Part shown: in pieces, positions 36,948-47,054 of the stretch
How the letters are laid out: each line of letters starts with the position of its first letter
Numbering within the stretch: position 1 is the stretch's first letter
Virus record (IMG/VR): IMGVR_UViG_3300005253_000063
Coordinates: 1-64,000 of that record
Length of the DNA: 64,000 nucleotides
Direction: 5' to 3' (one strand)
From: a virus
Made by a program: the position numbers and the translations under genes
Notes under the pieces: generated by a model
What the model saw: the letters and a program-made list of their open reading frames with translations, nothing else
Told to the model about the DNA's origin: nothing
The model's database searches: none

Positions 36948-37301
36948 ATGACGGTCACCTTGATCAGCCACGTTCCTCGGATGCAGGTGTTCAACCTTGA
37001 CCACCCGACCTTTCGTACGAAGGAGTGGGGGTTCCAGCGCAAGGATATGGTCGTGATCGAGGAGAGTCGCGACGGTCGAAGCGCACCGAAGAACATTCGC
37101 AAGTCGATCTGCGGCAGCTTGACGTTACGTGCTCACGAGAAGCGTGAAGATCTGCCGCCGCAGATCGTCAACGTGCCCGAGGTAAAGAGTGCGCGCGATC
37201 TGGGCTACGTCTCGATCGAGAAGAGCGTGCCGCCGGCTAAGGTGCCGCAACCGAAGAACAAGCCGACGTCCAAGAAGCGGCGCAGCGACACGGAGGGCTA
37301 A
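36948..37301 (+). CDS. Hypothetical tail-module protein
   Basis: This is a 117-aa product after TTAGGAG. The sequence VPRMQVFNLDHPTFRTKEWG, then ICGSLTLRAHEKREDLP, suggests a small beta domain. The C-terminal 25 residues are basic and Pro-rich (AKVPQPKNKPTSKKRRSD). It lies directly before the sheath gene. No family is recognised. Confidence 0.65.
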   Translation: MTVTLISHVPRMQVFNLDHPTFRTKEWGFQRKDMVVIEESRDGRSAPKNIRKSICGSLTLRAHEKREDLPPQIVNVPEVKSARDLGYVSIEKSVPPAKVPQPKNKPTSKKRRSDTEG

Positions 37302-37304
37302 CCG

Positions 37305-39527
37305 ATGGCCGAGCTTCTCAGTAGCAAGATCGTCGTCGTCGAGGAAGAGCCGCGGATCCGCAACATCCCGGGTCTTCCCACAGCGGTGCTCGCCGCTGTG
37401 GGAATCACGGAGCGAGGTCCGATCGCAGCGGCTACTCTCGTGACGAGCTTCGAGGAGTTCATCCGGGTCTTCGGTGGGTTCACTGTCGACTCGGATCTCG
37501 CGCTCGCCATGCAGGGTTTCTTCCAGAATGGTGGGACGACTGTGTGGGTCGTTCGCACCGTTCACTTCACCGACATCACCAACCCCGCCACGAAGACGTC
37601 GCTGGCAGCGACGCTCAACTTGCAGACCGCGGCCGGGGCCCCGGCCGCAGGCACGATCCTCGGAACGGTTGTCGGTCCGTACGATCTGGAGCCAGGCGAC
37701 ACGCTGTCGATCGACGTCGACACAGGTGGTCCGGTCGTAGCGACATTCCTCGCAACGGCTGCACTGCGAACCTCGGCCGTTGAGACGTATGCGCTCGTAG
37801 ACGGTCAAACGCTCACTGTCAAGATCGACAGTGAGGCGGTCGCCCAGGTCATCACTTTCAACACTGCGGAGTTCGTCGCCATCGGCGCCGCAACTGCGCT
37901 CGAAGTGGCCGCGGTCATCAATGCCGAGATCGTCGGTGCGAGCGCCGACGGCTCAAGTGGTTCGGTCGTTCTCACGTCGGACAAGCGCGGCACCGACTCC
38001 AACGTCGACGTGACCGGCGGGACCGCGAACCCCGTTCTCGTGTTCCCGACCGGCCCTCTCGCCGGCACCGGCAACGTGGCGGACATCGATGCAGTTACGG
38101 TCGCCGAAGTCAAGACCATCGTCGAGGCCGCAGTTGCTGGTCTGACCGTCTCCGATGTCGGCGGGGCGACTCAGATCGCTTCCAACACAACCGGGCCCGC
38201 CAGTTCGATTCTCGTCGAGGCTGCTTCGACCGCGGACGACGAGCTGGGGTTCGACAACGCGACCCACTCCGGGGACTCCGGTGCGGCAGCCAACACGCTC
38301 AAGATCGACGGCAAGACGGACGGGACCTACGCGAACGGCATCCGCCCGATCATCTCGGCGCCGACGAGCGGTGCAGCTGACGAGTTCAACCTGCAAGTCG
38401 AGGATGACGGGGTCATCGTCGAGACGTTCCCGAACCTCTCGATGGTCGACGCGAACGACAACTTCGTCGAGACGGTCGTCAATGATTCCGACAACGGTTC
38501 GGACCTCATCGTCGTCACTGACCTAGACTCGACCGCCGCCGATCCGCGTCCGGCCGTGGGCAGGTTCGGTCCGCTCACCGGAGGAGACGACGGGCTCACG
38601 TTGCTCGACGACAACGACTTCCTCGGCAGCGGCGCGGGTGCGACTGGGTTGCACGCACTCGACCAAGTTCAGGGTGCTACGATGCTCGTCGTGCCGGGCA
38701 GGTCCACGTCGGCGGTACACAACGGGATGGTTTCGTACTCCGAGATCGATCGCGCGAAGAGCCTCTTCCCCGTGCTCGATCCGCCCGCCGGTTTGAGCGC
38801 TGCGGGTATCGTGACCTACCAGGTGACGACGGCCGCGTTGCTGAACCTTTCCGAGTTCGGCGCGATCTACTGGCCGCGCGTCAAGGTGCTGAACCCGTCG
38901 AAGACGGTGTTCGGCAACGTGAACGAACTCACGGTGCCGCCTTCGGGCATCATCGCCGGCGTCTTCAGCCGCACGGATGCCGAGGCACCCGGTGGTGTGT
39001 ATCGTGCGCCGGCCGGGGTCGAGAAGGGTCGGCTGCTCGGCGTGCTCGGGTTCGAGACCGATGAGGTCTTGGAAGAAGCGAAGCGCGACCTCGTCTACCC
39101 GAAGCGAATCAACCCGCTCTCGACGTTCCCGGGCGCGCCTCGCTTCATCGATGGCTCACGTACGCTCAAGGGTAACGGGAACTTCCCGTCCGTGCCCGAG
39201 CGGCGCGGTGTGATCTTCATCGAGCAGTCGCTGAAGCAGGGACTGGAGTTCCTGCGCTTCCAGCCGAACACGGAAGAGACGCGAGCGGTGGCGAACCGAA
39301 CGGTGACCGCGTTCTTACTCAACCAGATGCGGAACGGTGCGTTCGCGACGAAGGATCCGGCGACGGCTTTCTTCGTCGACACGAGCGAGGCGTTGAACAC
39401 GCCGTCCGTAGTCGCGTCGGGACGGATGATCATTCGCATCGGACTCGCGACCGCAAAGCCGGCCGAGTTCATCATCCTGCGGATTTCTCAGGACACGCGC
39501 GCTCTCGAAGAGGAGCTTGCTTCCTAG
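37305..39527 (+). CDS. Contractile tail sheath protein
   Basis: This is a 740-aa product. The N-terminus (IRNIPGLPTAVLAAVGITER, SFEEFIRVFGGFTVDSDLAL, GGTTVWVVRTVHF) and C-terminus (FRFQPN-like LEFLRFQPNTEETRAVANRT, VVASGRMIIRIGLATAKPAE) are characteristic of phage sheaths. About 350 residues of Ala/Thr/Asp-rich beta sequence are inserted between, as in large sheaths with surface domains. It proves a contractile tail. Confidence 0.9.
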   Translation: MAELLSSKIVVVEEEPRIRNIPGLPTAVLAAVGITERGPIAAATLVTSFEEFIRVFGGFTVDSDLALAMQGFFQNGGTTVWVVRTVHFTDITNPATKTSLAATLNLQTAAGAPAAGTILGTVVGPYDLEPGDTLSIDVDTGGPVVATFLATAALRTSAVETYALVDGQTLTVKIDSEAVAQVITFNTAEFVAIGAATALEVAAVINAEIVGASADGSSGSVVLTSDKRGTDSNVDVTGGTANPVLVFPTGPLAGTGNVADIDAVTVAEVKTIVEAAVAGLTVSDVGGATQIASNTTGPASSILVEAASTADDELGFDNATHSGDSGAAANTLKIDGKTDGTYANGIRPIISAPTSGAADEFNLQVEDDGVIVETFPNLSMVDANDNFVETVVNDSDNGSDLIVVTDLDSTAADPRPAVGRFGPLTGGDDGLTLLDDNDFLGSGAGATGLHALDQVQGATMLVVPGRSTSAVHNGMVSYSEIDRAKSLFPVLDPPAGLSAAGIVTYQVTTAALLNLSEFGAIYWPRVKVLNPSKTVFGNVNELTVPPSGIIAGVFSRTDAEAPGGVYRAPAGVEKGRLLGVLGFETDEVLEEAKRDLVYPKRINPLSTFPGAPRFIDGSRTLKGNGNFPSVPERRGVIFIEQSLKQGLEFLRFQPNTEETRAVANRTVTAFLLNQMRNGAFATKDPATAFFVDTSEALNTPSVVASGRMIIRIGLATAKPAEFIILRISQDTRALEEELAS

Positions 39528-39538
39528 CGAGGTGAAAG

Positions 39539-40006
39539 ATGCCGATTATCGGGGGCCCCAGATCGTTCCACGACAAGTTCAAGTTCCTCGTCGAAATTGA
39601 CGGGGTGCTCAGTGCAGCTTTCAACAAGTGTGGTGAGCTGTCGGCGGAGTTCGCGAAGATCGAGTACAGCGAGGGCGGCACGCTCATTCCCAACAAGACG
39701 CCAGGGCGTATGACGTTCGCCGACGTCACCTTGGAACGCGGCGTTGCGAGCGACCTCGACCTGTTCCTGTGGTTCTCGCAGACGGGTATCGCCTCCGCGA
39801 ACTTCGGCTTGCCGGAGCCCGCGTACAAGCGTGACCTGGACATCGTCCAGAAGGACCGTGACAACACCACACTCCGACGCTGGCACCTCAACAACGCGTG
39901 GGTGCTGAAGTTCGTCGCCGGCGAGTGGGACAACGATGCCGACGAGAAGGCCATCGAGATGGTCACGCTCACGTACGACTTCTTCGAGCTGGTCTTCTCA
40001 CTGTAA
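39539..40006 (+). CDS. Tail tube protein (gp19-like)
   Basis: This is a 155-aa product after [30 protein letters not shown], then [36 protein letters not shown] and the C-terminal [13 protein letters not shown] match the T4 gp19-like/contractile tube family in order and length. It follows the sheath as expected. Confidence 0.9.
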   Translation: MPIIGGPRSFHDKFKFLVEIDGVLSAAFNKCGELSAEFAKIEYSEGGTLIPNKTPGRMTFADVTLERGVASDLDLFLWFSQTGIASANFGLPEPAYKRDLDIVQKDRDNTTLRRWHLNNAWVLKFVAGEWDNDADEKAIEMVTLTYDFFELVFSL

Positions 40007-40033
40007 GCTAGCGCAAAAACAGCGGGGTAAAAA

Positions 40034-40807
40034 ATGAGCAGTAGTGAGATCGTTTGTCCTTCGGGACTGAAGGGTGAGATCCGGGGTCTGAAGACCAAGG
40101 ACGCGAACATGCTCGCCGCGTCCCAGAGCACCCGGATGCGTGTCGGCGTCCTGAACAAGCTGCTGGGCTCCTGCTGGCAGAACACTCTGGACCCCGGACC
40201 GTACACGCTCGACGCCGACGGGGCGCCGAACTGGAACCAGGTTCTCCAAGGCGACCGGCAGTTCCTGCTGCTTCAGGTTCGGTGCAAGTCGTACGGCCCG
40301 GACTACGAGTTCAAGATTCAGTGTGATGAGGTCTCCTGCCGTGAACGCTTCTCGTGGGGCCTCGACCTCAACGATATCCCGGTGAAGAGGTTGCCGGCCG
40401 AGTCGTTCGAGCGGTTCAAGAACGGGAATCGTTTCGACGCCGAACTGCCCAGCGACGGCCGGAAGATCGTGTTTCAGCTTCCGACTGGCGGGGATGAGGT
40501 CTCGGCTGCGAAGTTGAAGTCGCAGTTTCGAGACCGCCTCATCACGCTCGCGCTGAACATCCGCATCGTTGAGGTCGAGGATGTTGAGGAGCGCGAGTTG
40601 CGCCGCTTCTTCGACGAGATGGAGCTGTCGGATGCGAACGCCCTGCTCGACATCCTTGATGAGCCGGACTGCGGCGTCGAGACCGAGATCGAGATCGAGT
40701 GCCCGGAGTGCTACGGTGTGCAGGACGTGCGTCTCCCTTTCGATCGCGACTTCTTCTTTCCGAGGAAGAAGCAACGGAAGGGAGCAGCGAAGCTCCGCGC
40801 GATCTGA
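40034..40807 (+). CDS. Putative tail assembly chaperone / baseplate chaperone, first frame
   Basis: This is a 257-aa product starting MSSSEIVCPSGLKGEIRGLK. CDEVSCRERFSWGLDLND and IECPECYGVQDVRLPFDRD show two Cys pairs of a split zinc site. The central ITLALNIRIVEVEDVEEREL is helical. It lies between tube and tape measure, the place of tail assembly chaperones, and its 3' end overlaps a second frame (40699-41016) lacking a convincing start, as in frameshifted chaperone pairs. Confidence 0.6.
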   Translation: MSSSEIVCPSGLKGEIRGLKTKDANMLAASQSTRMRVGVLNKLLGSCWQNTLDPGPYTLDADGAPNWNQVLQGDRQFLLLQVRCKSYGPDYEFKIQCDEVSCRERFSWGLDLNDIPVKRLPAESFERFKNGNRFDAELPSDGRKIVFQLPTGGDEVSAAKLKSQFRDRLITLALNIRIVEVEDVEERELRRFFDEMELSDANALLDILDEPDCGVETEIEIECPECYGVQDVRLPFDRDFFFPRKKQRKGAAKLRAI

Positions 40808-41016
40808 GCGGTATCCTCCCGGTCATCCCCGAGGAGACGCTCTGGGAGGGTATTCGACAGCTTACCTACAAGCAGCACGGTGGCAGCGGCACCAACCTAA
40901 CACTGTCGGAAGTAGAGGACATGGACCTCCGTTGCTTCCTCCGCTGGCTTGACTGGCTTGGGGATCAGCGGGAGAAGGAAGCGAAGGCGATTCGCATGGC
41001 GGCGAAACGCAGGTAG
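40699..41016 (+). CDS. Second frame of tail assembly chaperone pair (start uncertain)
   Basis: The coding-like part is SGILPVIPEETLWEGIRQLT, then VEDMDLRCFLRWLDWLGDQR, ending at a stop at 41016. It is in the -1 frame relative to 40034-40807. The only in-frame upstream start in view is a GTG at 40699 deep in the overlap. The usual route is a -1 frameshift from the first frame, though no canonical slippery heptamer is seen near the stop at 40807. I am confident about the 3' part and not about the start. Confidence 0.55.
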   Translation: MPGVLRCAGRASPFRSRLLLSEEEATEGSSEAPRDLSGILPVIPEETLWEGIRQLTYKQHGGSGTNLTLSEVEDMDLRCFLRWLDWLGDQREKEAKAIRMAAKRR

Positions 41017-41085
41017 GATAGGTAGGCCGTGGCTCTCAGCTCAAGACAGGTCGTGAATGTCAAACCGTATTGGGAGTCAATTTAA

Positions 41086-43266
41086 TTGGCCCTCAACTCG
41101 TTAGGACTCGGTTTTTTGTTCACCGCGAAGGATCTCGCATCGGGGAAGGTGCGCGAACTCGATAGGTCGATGAAGGGCCTCGGCAACACGACCGAGAAGA
41201 CCGGGAGCAAGGTCAAGTCGGGCCTCAAGCAGATGGGCGTTGGTCTCGGCTTGCTCGCCGTGGGAGCTGGCACGCTGACTGGGACGTTCAAGCTGGCTGG
41301 TGCCGCGGGCGAGTTCGAGCAGGGCCTTGCCGCGGTTGGCGCGGTGACCCGTGCGACGGAGAAGGAGCTGAAGCTGCTGGAATCGACTGCGATCCGTGCG
41401 GGCATCGAGACACAGTTTAGCCCCGCTATCGCGGTCGAGGGGCTCAAGTCACTTGCGACTGCGGGTCAGACGGCGACGCAAGCGACCGAGACCTTGATTC
41501 CTGTGCTCGACCTGGCGGCCGGATCGTTGGGCGAGCTGGGCGTTGCAGAGGCCGCCGCGGCTGTAGTCGGTACGCTGAACGCCTACGGTCAAACCGCGGA
41601 CCAAGCGGCCGATGTCACCGACAAGCTGCTGCGGATCACGCAGCTCACGAACTTCCAGACGCGTGATTTCTCGGTCGGCCTGTCGAAAGCTGCGGCGGCT
41701 GGCGCCACGTTTGACCAGAGTCTTGACGATGTCCTCATCACGATGGGCCTGCTGCGGAACAGGAACATCGAGGCCAGCTCGTCCGCGACCGCGTTCCGCG
41801 AGGTCACCCGGCGTCTCGGCTCGGACCAGCGGGCGCAAAGTGCGGTCACACAGATTGGCGTCGACGTGTTCGATAAGCAGACGGGCGCGATGCGTTCGGT
41901 CGTCGACGTCATGTCGGAGTTCGCTGCCGCGACCGAGGGGCTCACGGAGAAGGAGCGGTTGCGTCGAGTGACGACCGCGTTCGGTGCGCGCGGTCTGCTT
42001 GCCTTCAATGCGATCCAGAAGGCGACCTTCACGGACATGTCGACCGGACAGCCGATCGTCCTGCGCGGCGCCGCCGCGATCGAGGCGATGCGGAAAGAGT
42101 TGGGAAACGCGACTGGGACCGCGGGTGAGTTTCGCGAGGCGCTGCTTGACACGTTCGAAGGTCAGAAGACCTTGTTGAAAGGAACGATCGAGACCCTTGC
42201 TGTGGTGCTTGGTAAACCGTTCGCGCGCGTCTTCAAGCCGATCGTGAAGGCTGTCACTGACGCGCTCAACTTCCTGATCGAAGCCTTCTCGAACCTATCG
42301 CCGCGCACGCAGGAGATCATCGCGGTGGTCATCGGGCTCTCGGCTTTGTTGCTGACCTTGAGCGGAATTTTTGCCATCGTGAAAGGTGGTGCCGCGCTGC
42401 TCGGGTTCTCCTTCAAGTCGTTCCTGCTCGCACCTTTGAAGCAAGTCGGTGCGACCCTGTTGTGGATCGTGAAGTCGCCGTTGCTGCTCTACCGTGGAGC
42501 GGTCAAGGTTGCGCGCGCGTTCACGAAGCTCTTCGGCTTTGCCCTGAAAGGCGTGAACAAGGTCGGCAAGATTTTCGGCATCGTGGTCGGCAAGATGGGG
42601 AAGGCTCTTGGCTTCATGGTGAAAGGGATCATCAAAGCGATCCCGTTCCTCATCAAGATGGGCGCGGCAATGTTCACTGCGCTGGGGCCGATCGGTCTCA
42701 TCATCGGTGCCGTGGCTTTGGTCGCAGGTGCGATCGTCATCTTCAAGGATGAGGTCGGTGCGGCGCTCAGTGCGATAGGGGGCGCTTTTGCGACAGTGTT
42801 CGGTGGGATTAGGGACGTCGTGGTCAGCGTTGCCGAGTTCATCGAGAAAGTATTCAACGAAATCCTCGAATTCATCAGAGGCGTTATCGACGAGATTATC
42901 GACGCGGGTAAGGCGGCGGCAGAATTCATCTTCGGCGGGGGCGGTGTCACCGGCGTCGGGTTGGACTTTCTCGTCAAGGAAGTTGAGGAGAGCACGGGCG
43001 TAAAGAGGCGGTCCGGGGAAACTCAGGGTGATTTCATTGAGAGGGCTCAAGCAACACCCTCGCCTGCGGTTGCTGAGGTCACGGCGCTCGCACCACAAGG
43101 GGCTCAAGCGGTGCCCGGAGGACAGCAGCGCGGGCAGCAACCGATCGCTGCGACCTTTAACGTCTCGCTCGAAGTCGACGGCGACAAGCTCGCAGAGAAG
43201 GTGTTCTCGCAGGAGGTCTCGGGGCGGTCCCGCGAGTTCGGCAATGTTCCACCGGAGGCCGACTGA
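41086..43266 (+). CDS. Tail tape measure protein
   Basis: This is a 726-aa product with a TTG start after GGGAG. The N-terminus [20 protein letters not shown], the Ala-rich helical core ([20 protein letters not shown]), and membrane-like stretches around residues 410-570 ([38 protein letters not shown]) are typical. By the rule of about 1.5 angstrom per residue the tail would be near 110 nm. The C-terminus holds an Ala/Gln-rich part. Confidence 0.88.
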   Translation: MALNSLGLGFLFTAKDLASGKVRELDRSMKGLGNTTEKTGSKVKSGLKQMGVGLGLLAVGAGTLTGTFKLAGAAGEFEQGLAAVGAVTRATEKELKLLESTAIRAGIETQFSPAIAVEGLKSLATAGQTATQATETLIPVLDLAAGSLGELGVAEAAAAVVGTLNAYGQTADQAADVTDKLLRITQLTNFQTRDFSVGLSKAAAAGATFDQSLDDVLITMGLLRNRNIEASSSATAFREVTRRLGSDQRAQSAVTQIGVDVFDKQTGAMRSVVDVMSEFAAATEGLTEKERLRRVTTAFGARGLLAFNAIQKATFTDMSTGQPIVLRGAAAIEAMRKELGNATGTAGEFREALLDTFEGQKTLLKGTIETLAVVLGKPFARVFKPIVKAVTDALNFLIEAFSNLSPRTQEIIAVVIGLSALLLTLSGIFAIVKGGAALLGFSFKSFLLAPLKQVGATLLWIVKSPLLLYRGAVKVARAFTKLFGFALKGVNKVGKIFGIVVGKMGKALGFMVKGIIKAIPFLIKMGAAMFTALGPIGLIIGAVALVAGAIVIFKDEVGAALSAIGGAFATVFGGIRDVVVSVAEFIEKVFNEILEFIRGVIDEIIDAGKAAAEFIFGGGGVTGVGLDFLVKEVEESTGVKRRSGETQGDFIERAQATPSPAVAEVTALAPQGAQAVPGGQQRGQQPIAATFNVSLEVDGDKLAEKVFSQEVSGRSREFGNVPPEAD

Positions 43267-43904
43267 TGCCGCACCTTGAGGAGGAAGCACGTAGGCGCGC
43301 TGCACTACAGATACGAGAAGGGCTCTCGAAGGAGCAGCGGTCGTTGACCCGAGCAACGCGGCGCACGCCGGAGAAGATGTACATGACGAACCTCGTCGAC
43401 GGTTCGAACATCGTCGCGCAGTTCAACCCGACCGAGTTCTCTGAGGCTATCTCTGTCAACTACGCGAGGCAGGCGATTCCCGGCCTCTCGCACCAGCCGC
43501 TTCAGTACATCCACACGAGCAACGAGACCTTCAACCTTGCGCTCTTCTTCAATGCCAATGACGAGGTCGAACCGCGACAGAACACGTTTGCGCAGATCGA
43601 GAAGAACCTGACCTCGCGCGCGTTCCTGCTGAGCGTGTGCTATCCGCGGCGCGGCAACCTTGGTGTTGTCGGAGGCGGGCCGCCTCGGCTCCTGTTCGTG
43701 TGGCCAACCTTCATCGCGCTGACCTGCGTGATCACGGGTCTACAGTTTCGCTACTCACGCTTCAACGCGAACGGGACGCCGTTGGAGTTCACCGCGACCA
43801 TCGCGCTCGAAGAGATCCGCGACGTGCGGTTGCTGTCCGAAGACGTCTTCGCGCTCGGCACGCAACGCGGGCCGGACAACGCGGGACGATCGGGGAGTGT
43901 CTGA
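43266..43904 (+). CDS. CIS-tube-like baseplate hub/LysM adaptor protein
   Basis: This is a 212-aa product whose ATG shares a base with the upstream stop. LVDGSNIVAQFNPTEFSEAI then QAIPGLSHQPLQYIHTSNET and FNLALFF match the start of contractile-injection-system tube/baseplate adaptor proteins. In that family this domain joins the tube end to the hub. A beta-rich second half (LLFVWPTFIALTCVITGLQF) follows. Confidence 0.75.
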   Translation: MPHLEEEARRRAALQIREGLSKEQRSLTRATRRTPEKMYMTNLVDGSNIVAQFNPTEFSEAISVNYARQAIPGLSHQPLQYIHTSNETFNLALFFNANDEVEPRQNTFAQIEKNLTSRAFLLSVCYPRRGNLGVVGGGPPRLLFVWPTFIALTCVITGLQFRYSRFNANGTPLEFTATIALEEIRDVRLLSEDVFALGTQRGPDNAGRSGSV

Positions 43905-44248
43905 TGCCACCGCGCCGCTTCTCTCGATACACGTTTACGTCGGCTGTTCTCGACGACGACGACAACCTCCTGCTCACGGAGCCCGAGCCCTTCCGGTTCC
44001 GCGAACTCGCAGACAACCGTATCCATATCGCGGCCGACGGCGACACGCTCTTCACGTTAGCGCACCGCTTCTTCGACGGGCTCCCACGTCCTGCCGGCCT
44101 GTGGTGGATCATCGCCGACTTCCAGCCCGACCCGATCCTGGACCCGACGTTGAAGCTGGCGCGCGGACGCGCGATGTTCCTCCCTTCAGTGCGGACCATC
44201 ACCGATGAGGTGTTCAGCGAGACCCGTCGGGGTGAAGCGACGCCGTGA
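43904..44248 (+). CDS. LysM-like small baseplate protein (tail protein X type)
   Basis: This is a 114-aa product, TGATG overlap with the previous gene. The NRIHIAADGDTLFTLAHRFF segment followed by WWIIADFQPDPILDP reads as a LysM-like unit (xxGDTLxxLAxRFY.. WxxIAxxNxIxDP), typical of the small protein between tube adaptor and hub in P2-like and CIS baseplates (tail protein X). Confidence 0.75.
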   Translation: MPPRRFSRYTFTSAVLDDDDNLLLTEPEPFRFRELADNRIHIAADGDTLFTLAHRFFDGLPRPAGLWWIIADFQPDPILDPTLKLARGRAMFLPSVRTITDEVFSETRRGEATP

Positions 44249-45867
44249 CGCGCAGCGCCGCAGTCTACCACGTCAAGGTGATCCCGCAGGGACGCCGCGG
44301 CGTGCGGCTCGACCTCTCGAACCGCGTGAAGAAGCTCACCTTCGAGGACAACGAACGGAAGGCCGACGTCCTCAAGCTGGCCGTCGACAATTGGGATCTC
44401 GCGAACTTCGACAACCCGGTCTGGGCGAAGGGTAACTTCCTCGAAGTCTCGTTCGGCTACCCGGGCAACATGTCGCCTGCGCGGCTGATGCTGATCAAGA
44501 AGGTCACTGGCGCGACGAAGCTCACGGTGGAGGCGTACGACAAGGCGTTCCTCCTTGACCGCGAGAAGCGCTGCCGGACGTTCTTCGACTCGAAGCGGTC
44601 CGACGTGGTCAAGCAGATTGCCCTGAAGAACGGTTTCGGGTCCGACGTGCAGACCATCGAGGACACTGAGGAGGTCCTGCCGACAGTCACACAAGCGGCG
44701 GAGACGGATGCTCATCTCTTACGCCGCCTCGCCAATAAAGAGGGCTTCGAGTTTTTCATCGACCACGATGGTTTTCATTGGCACAGTCGGAACATCAAGC
44801 AGCGCCCGCTGAAGACGCTGACGTGGTACGCGAGCGGGCAAGGCGAGATCAAGAGCTTCAACATCGACAACGATATTACGATCCGCACGGGGAAGTCGAG
44901 GACGCGCGGGCGTGACCCAATCAAGAAGAAGGATTACGAGATCATCGTCGACCACGTTCAGGATCTCTTACAGGTTATCGCACCAACTGCGGAGGTAGTG
45001 TCCGAAGCTGTGACAGGGTTAGGCAACGCCGCACGACTCACGATCGAGACGGCGGGCGAACTTAGTCCTATCACCGCCAAGCGGCGTGCGAAGAGCAAAG
45101 CGCGGAAGTCGCGACAGCTCACCGTCAAGATGAAGTTGAACATCATTGGCGATCCGCAGCTGCTTGCGAAGTCGGTTGTTCGTATCGAGGGGATTGGCAA
45201 GCGGTTGAGTGGCAACTACTACGTGAAGAAGTCCAAGCACGCCGTCTCCGCTGACGGTTACGCGGGCGAGCTTGAAGTGATTCGCGACGGGCACAATGAG
45301 CTGAAGACATCGGAGCGCCTCTTCGAGCAGAGGCTCGGTGGTACGGGCGGCGCAACCAACCGCGACTGCACGTCAAAGGTCGCGCTCGTGCGCAAGCTCC
45401 TCGCAAAGTTCCGCCCGGTACGTCGAGCGGAGTTCATCGAGCGCGGGCTAGCGAACATCCCGATCGCGCCGGGGATTGCAGAAGAGTTGGGTGCCTTCGA
45501 AACGTTCGCAAGAGGTGCGGTGGGTCGGTTGAAGAAGAACCCGCATGACACCGCCTTCATCGAAGAGGTGCGGATCAAGGCATCCGATGCGCGGTCCGCG
45601 GCCAGCATTGTCAACCTCACGAGGACGCGGGTCATCGCAGACAAGATCCAGTTCGCCGCGTTGCTCGCGGGCGGTGTGTGCAAGGAAGAGGTTCAGGCGA
45701 AGGTCAACAACCTGCAACCGTCGGTGAGGATAGGCCAGAGGCAGCTGGAGAAGCTGCCTGCTTGGTTCCGCGATTCCAACCCGACATTGACCGCGGTCGA
45801 GGTGCCGGACGCGGAGACGGGTGAGTTCCGAACGATCTTCGTCGACAAGCGTGGGAGGGATCAGTAG
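44245..45867 (+). CDS. Baseplate hub protein (gpD / gp27-like)
   Basis: This is a 540-aa product, GTG start overlapping the upstream stop (GTGA). Residues 1-330 have the late-control-D pattern: LSNRVKKLTFEDNERKADVL, LEVSFGYPG, EAYDKAFLLDREKRCRTFF, SDVVKQIALKNGFG and LRRLANKEGFEFFIDHDGFH. The last ~170 residues are an extra helical domain. The trimeric hub joins tube and spike. Confidence 0.82.
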   Translation: MTRSAAVYHVKVIPQGRRGVRLDLSNRVKKLTFEDNERKADVLKLAVDNWDLANFDNPVWAKGNFLEVSFGYPGNMSPARLMLIKKVTGATKLTVEAYDKAFLLDREKRCRTFFDSKRSDVVKQIALKNGFGSDVQTIEDTEEVLPTVTQAAETDAHLLRRLANKEGFEFFIDHDGFHWHSRNIKQRPLKTLTWYASGQGEIKSFNIDNDITIRTGKSRTRGRDPIKKKDYEIIVDHVQDLLQVIAPTAEVVSEAVTGLGNAARLTIETAGELSPITAKRRAKSKARKSRQLTVKMKLNIIGDPQLLAKSVVRIEGIGKRLSGNYYVKKSKHAVSADGYAGELEVIRDGHNELKTSERLFEQRLGGTGGATNRDCTSKVALVRKLLAKFRPVRRAEFIERGLANIPIAPGIAEELGAFETFARGAVGRLKKNPHDTAFIEEVRIKASDARSAASIVNLTRTRVIADKIQFAALLAGGVCKEEVQAKVNNLQPSVRIGQRQLEKLPAWFRDSNPTLTAVEVPDAETGEFRTIFVDKRGRDQ

Positions 45868-46595
45868 TGCCCAACGAGTTCGACGAGAGTTCCGACCTCC
45901 ACTACGTCGGCTTCTACAATGCGGTGGTGGTCGACAACGAAGACCCCAGGAAGCTGGGCCGGGTTCGTTTTCGTATCCCAGGACTCATCGAGCCTGCAGG
46001 CGCGTTCGCGTTCCCACTCGGAATTGGTGGTGGTGCGCCACAGCGCGGCTTCTATGACCCGCCTGACAAGGGCGCAGACATCGGCGTGCTGTTCATGCAA
46101 GGTGACCTCGAACAGCCGTACTACCTCGGGGGTCATTGGGGAGAACCAGACAGCGGCGTCGAGACGCCAGGACCTGCCGCGTCAGCGAGCGCCGCCGACG
46201 CACCGAAGGTCAAGGCGTACGAGACCTCGCGCTACTTGACGATCTGGGACAACCGGAGCGGTCAGGAAGAGTGGTTCATTCGTGACAAAGAGACGGGCGA
46301 TACGATCGTCTTGAATGCCGCGGATGGGGTCCGCCTCTCGACCCAACAAAAGGTTATCATTGACGCGGCGGGTGACGTCGAGATCGGCTCAGCGGGGAAC
46401 GTCTCGATCGGGGGTACGCAAGTCGAACTGAACGGGCCCGGTGTGGCCGTTGGACGTGTCGGAGACGCGGTGCAAGTCACGATACCGCCAGGCGTCGTTC
46501 TCGTGCTCTCACCCACGGGGCCTGTTCCCAACCCGGTTCCGATCGTTGTTCCGGGCACGATCGTGTCTGGGAGTGTTACGGTGAAGGCGGGTTAG
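45867..46595 (+). CDS. Baseplate spike (gp5/VgrG-like OB-fold protein)
   Basis: This is a 242-aa product with a GTG start. The OB-fold signature is DNEDPRKLGRVRFRIPGLIE, then PPDKGADIGVLFMQGDLEQP and YYLGGHWG. The second half is a repetitive beta part (KVIIDAAGDVEIGSAGNVSI, VTIPPGVVLVLSPTG), consistent with a triple-stranded beta-helix needle. It punctures the cell envelope on contraction. Confidence 0.88.
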   Translation: MPNEFDESSDLHYVGFYNAVVVDNEDPRKLGRVRFRIPGLIEPAGAFAFPLGIGGGAPQRGFYDPPDKGADIGVLFMQGDLEQPYYLGGHWGEPDSGVETPGPAASASAADAPKVKAYETSRYLTIWDNRSGQEEWFIRDKETGDTIVLNAADGVRLSTQQKVIIDAAGDVEIGSAGNVSIGGTQVELNGPGVAVGRVGDAVQVTIPPGVVLVLSPTGPVPNPVPIVVPGTIVSGSVTVKAG

Positions 46596-46596
46596 G

Positions 46597-47034
46597 ATGG
46601 CAGAGCCGTTCGCAGAACTTCTTCACCTCGGCCGAGGTGTGACCCGACCCTTCCGACGGGACGGGCGTGGGGACTTCGCGGTCGCTACGGGTGCCGCACT
46701 CGTCTCGGCGGCCGTGGGTCAGATCCTCGGGACGATCGCGGACAGCGCGGTGAACGTTGGCGAGCTGCCGTGGCGGCCCGACTTCGGTTCGAAGCTGCAC
46801 CTGTTACGCCACTCACCGAACAATGAGGCGCTCGTCGAGACGGCTCGCGTCTTCGTGATCGAGGCCGTACAGCGTTGGGAGCCGCGGGTGCGAATCTCCA
46901 ATGTCGAGATCAGTCGCGATGAGACTGAGGGGAGCGGGGGCAACAAGTTGACGATCAGACTCCGGTACGCCTTCGTCGAGCTGCAGACAGGCGTCGCAAT
47001 CTTCGAAGACCTTGAAACGGCCGTGGTCGTCTAG
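46597..47034 (+). CDS. Baseplate wedge protein (gp25-like)
   Basis: This is a 145-aa product. GELPWRPDFGSKLHLLRHSP, then ALVETARVFVIEAVQRWEPR and VRISNVEISRDET, match GPW/gp25 family members, which carry the conserved EPRV or EPRI element. It is a core wedge component that starts sheath assembly. Confidence 0.88.
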   Translation: MAEPFAELLHLGRGVTRPFRRDGRGDFAVATGAALVSAAVGQILGTIADSAVNVGELPWRPDFGSKLHLLRHSPNNEALVETARVFVIEAVQRWEPRVRISNVEISRDETEGSGGNKLTIRLRYAFVELQTGVAIFEDLETAVVV

Positions 47035-47042
47035 GCTATACT
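47012..47042 (+). promoter_or_regulatory. Weak promoter-like element before J-like wedge gene
   Basis: TTGAAA (47012-47017) and TATACT (47037-47042) are 19 bases apart, longer than the ideal 17. Both hexamers are good individually and the second stands 12 bases before the ATG at 47055. Confidence 0.3.
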
Positions 47043-47054
47043 GCGCGGGTCAAA

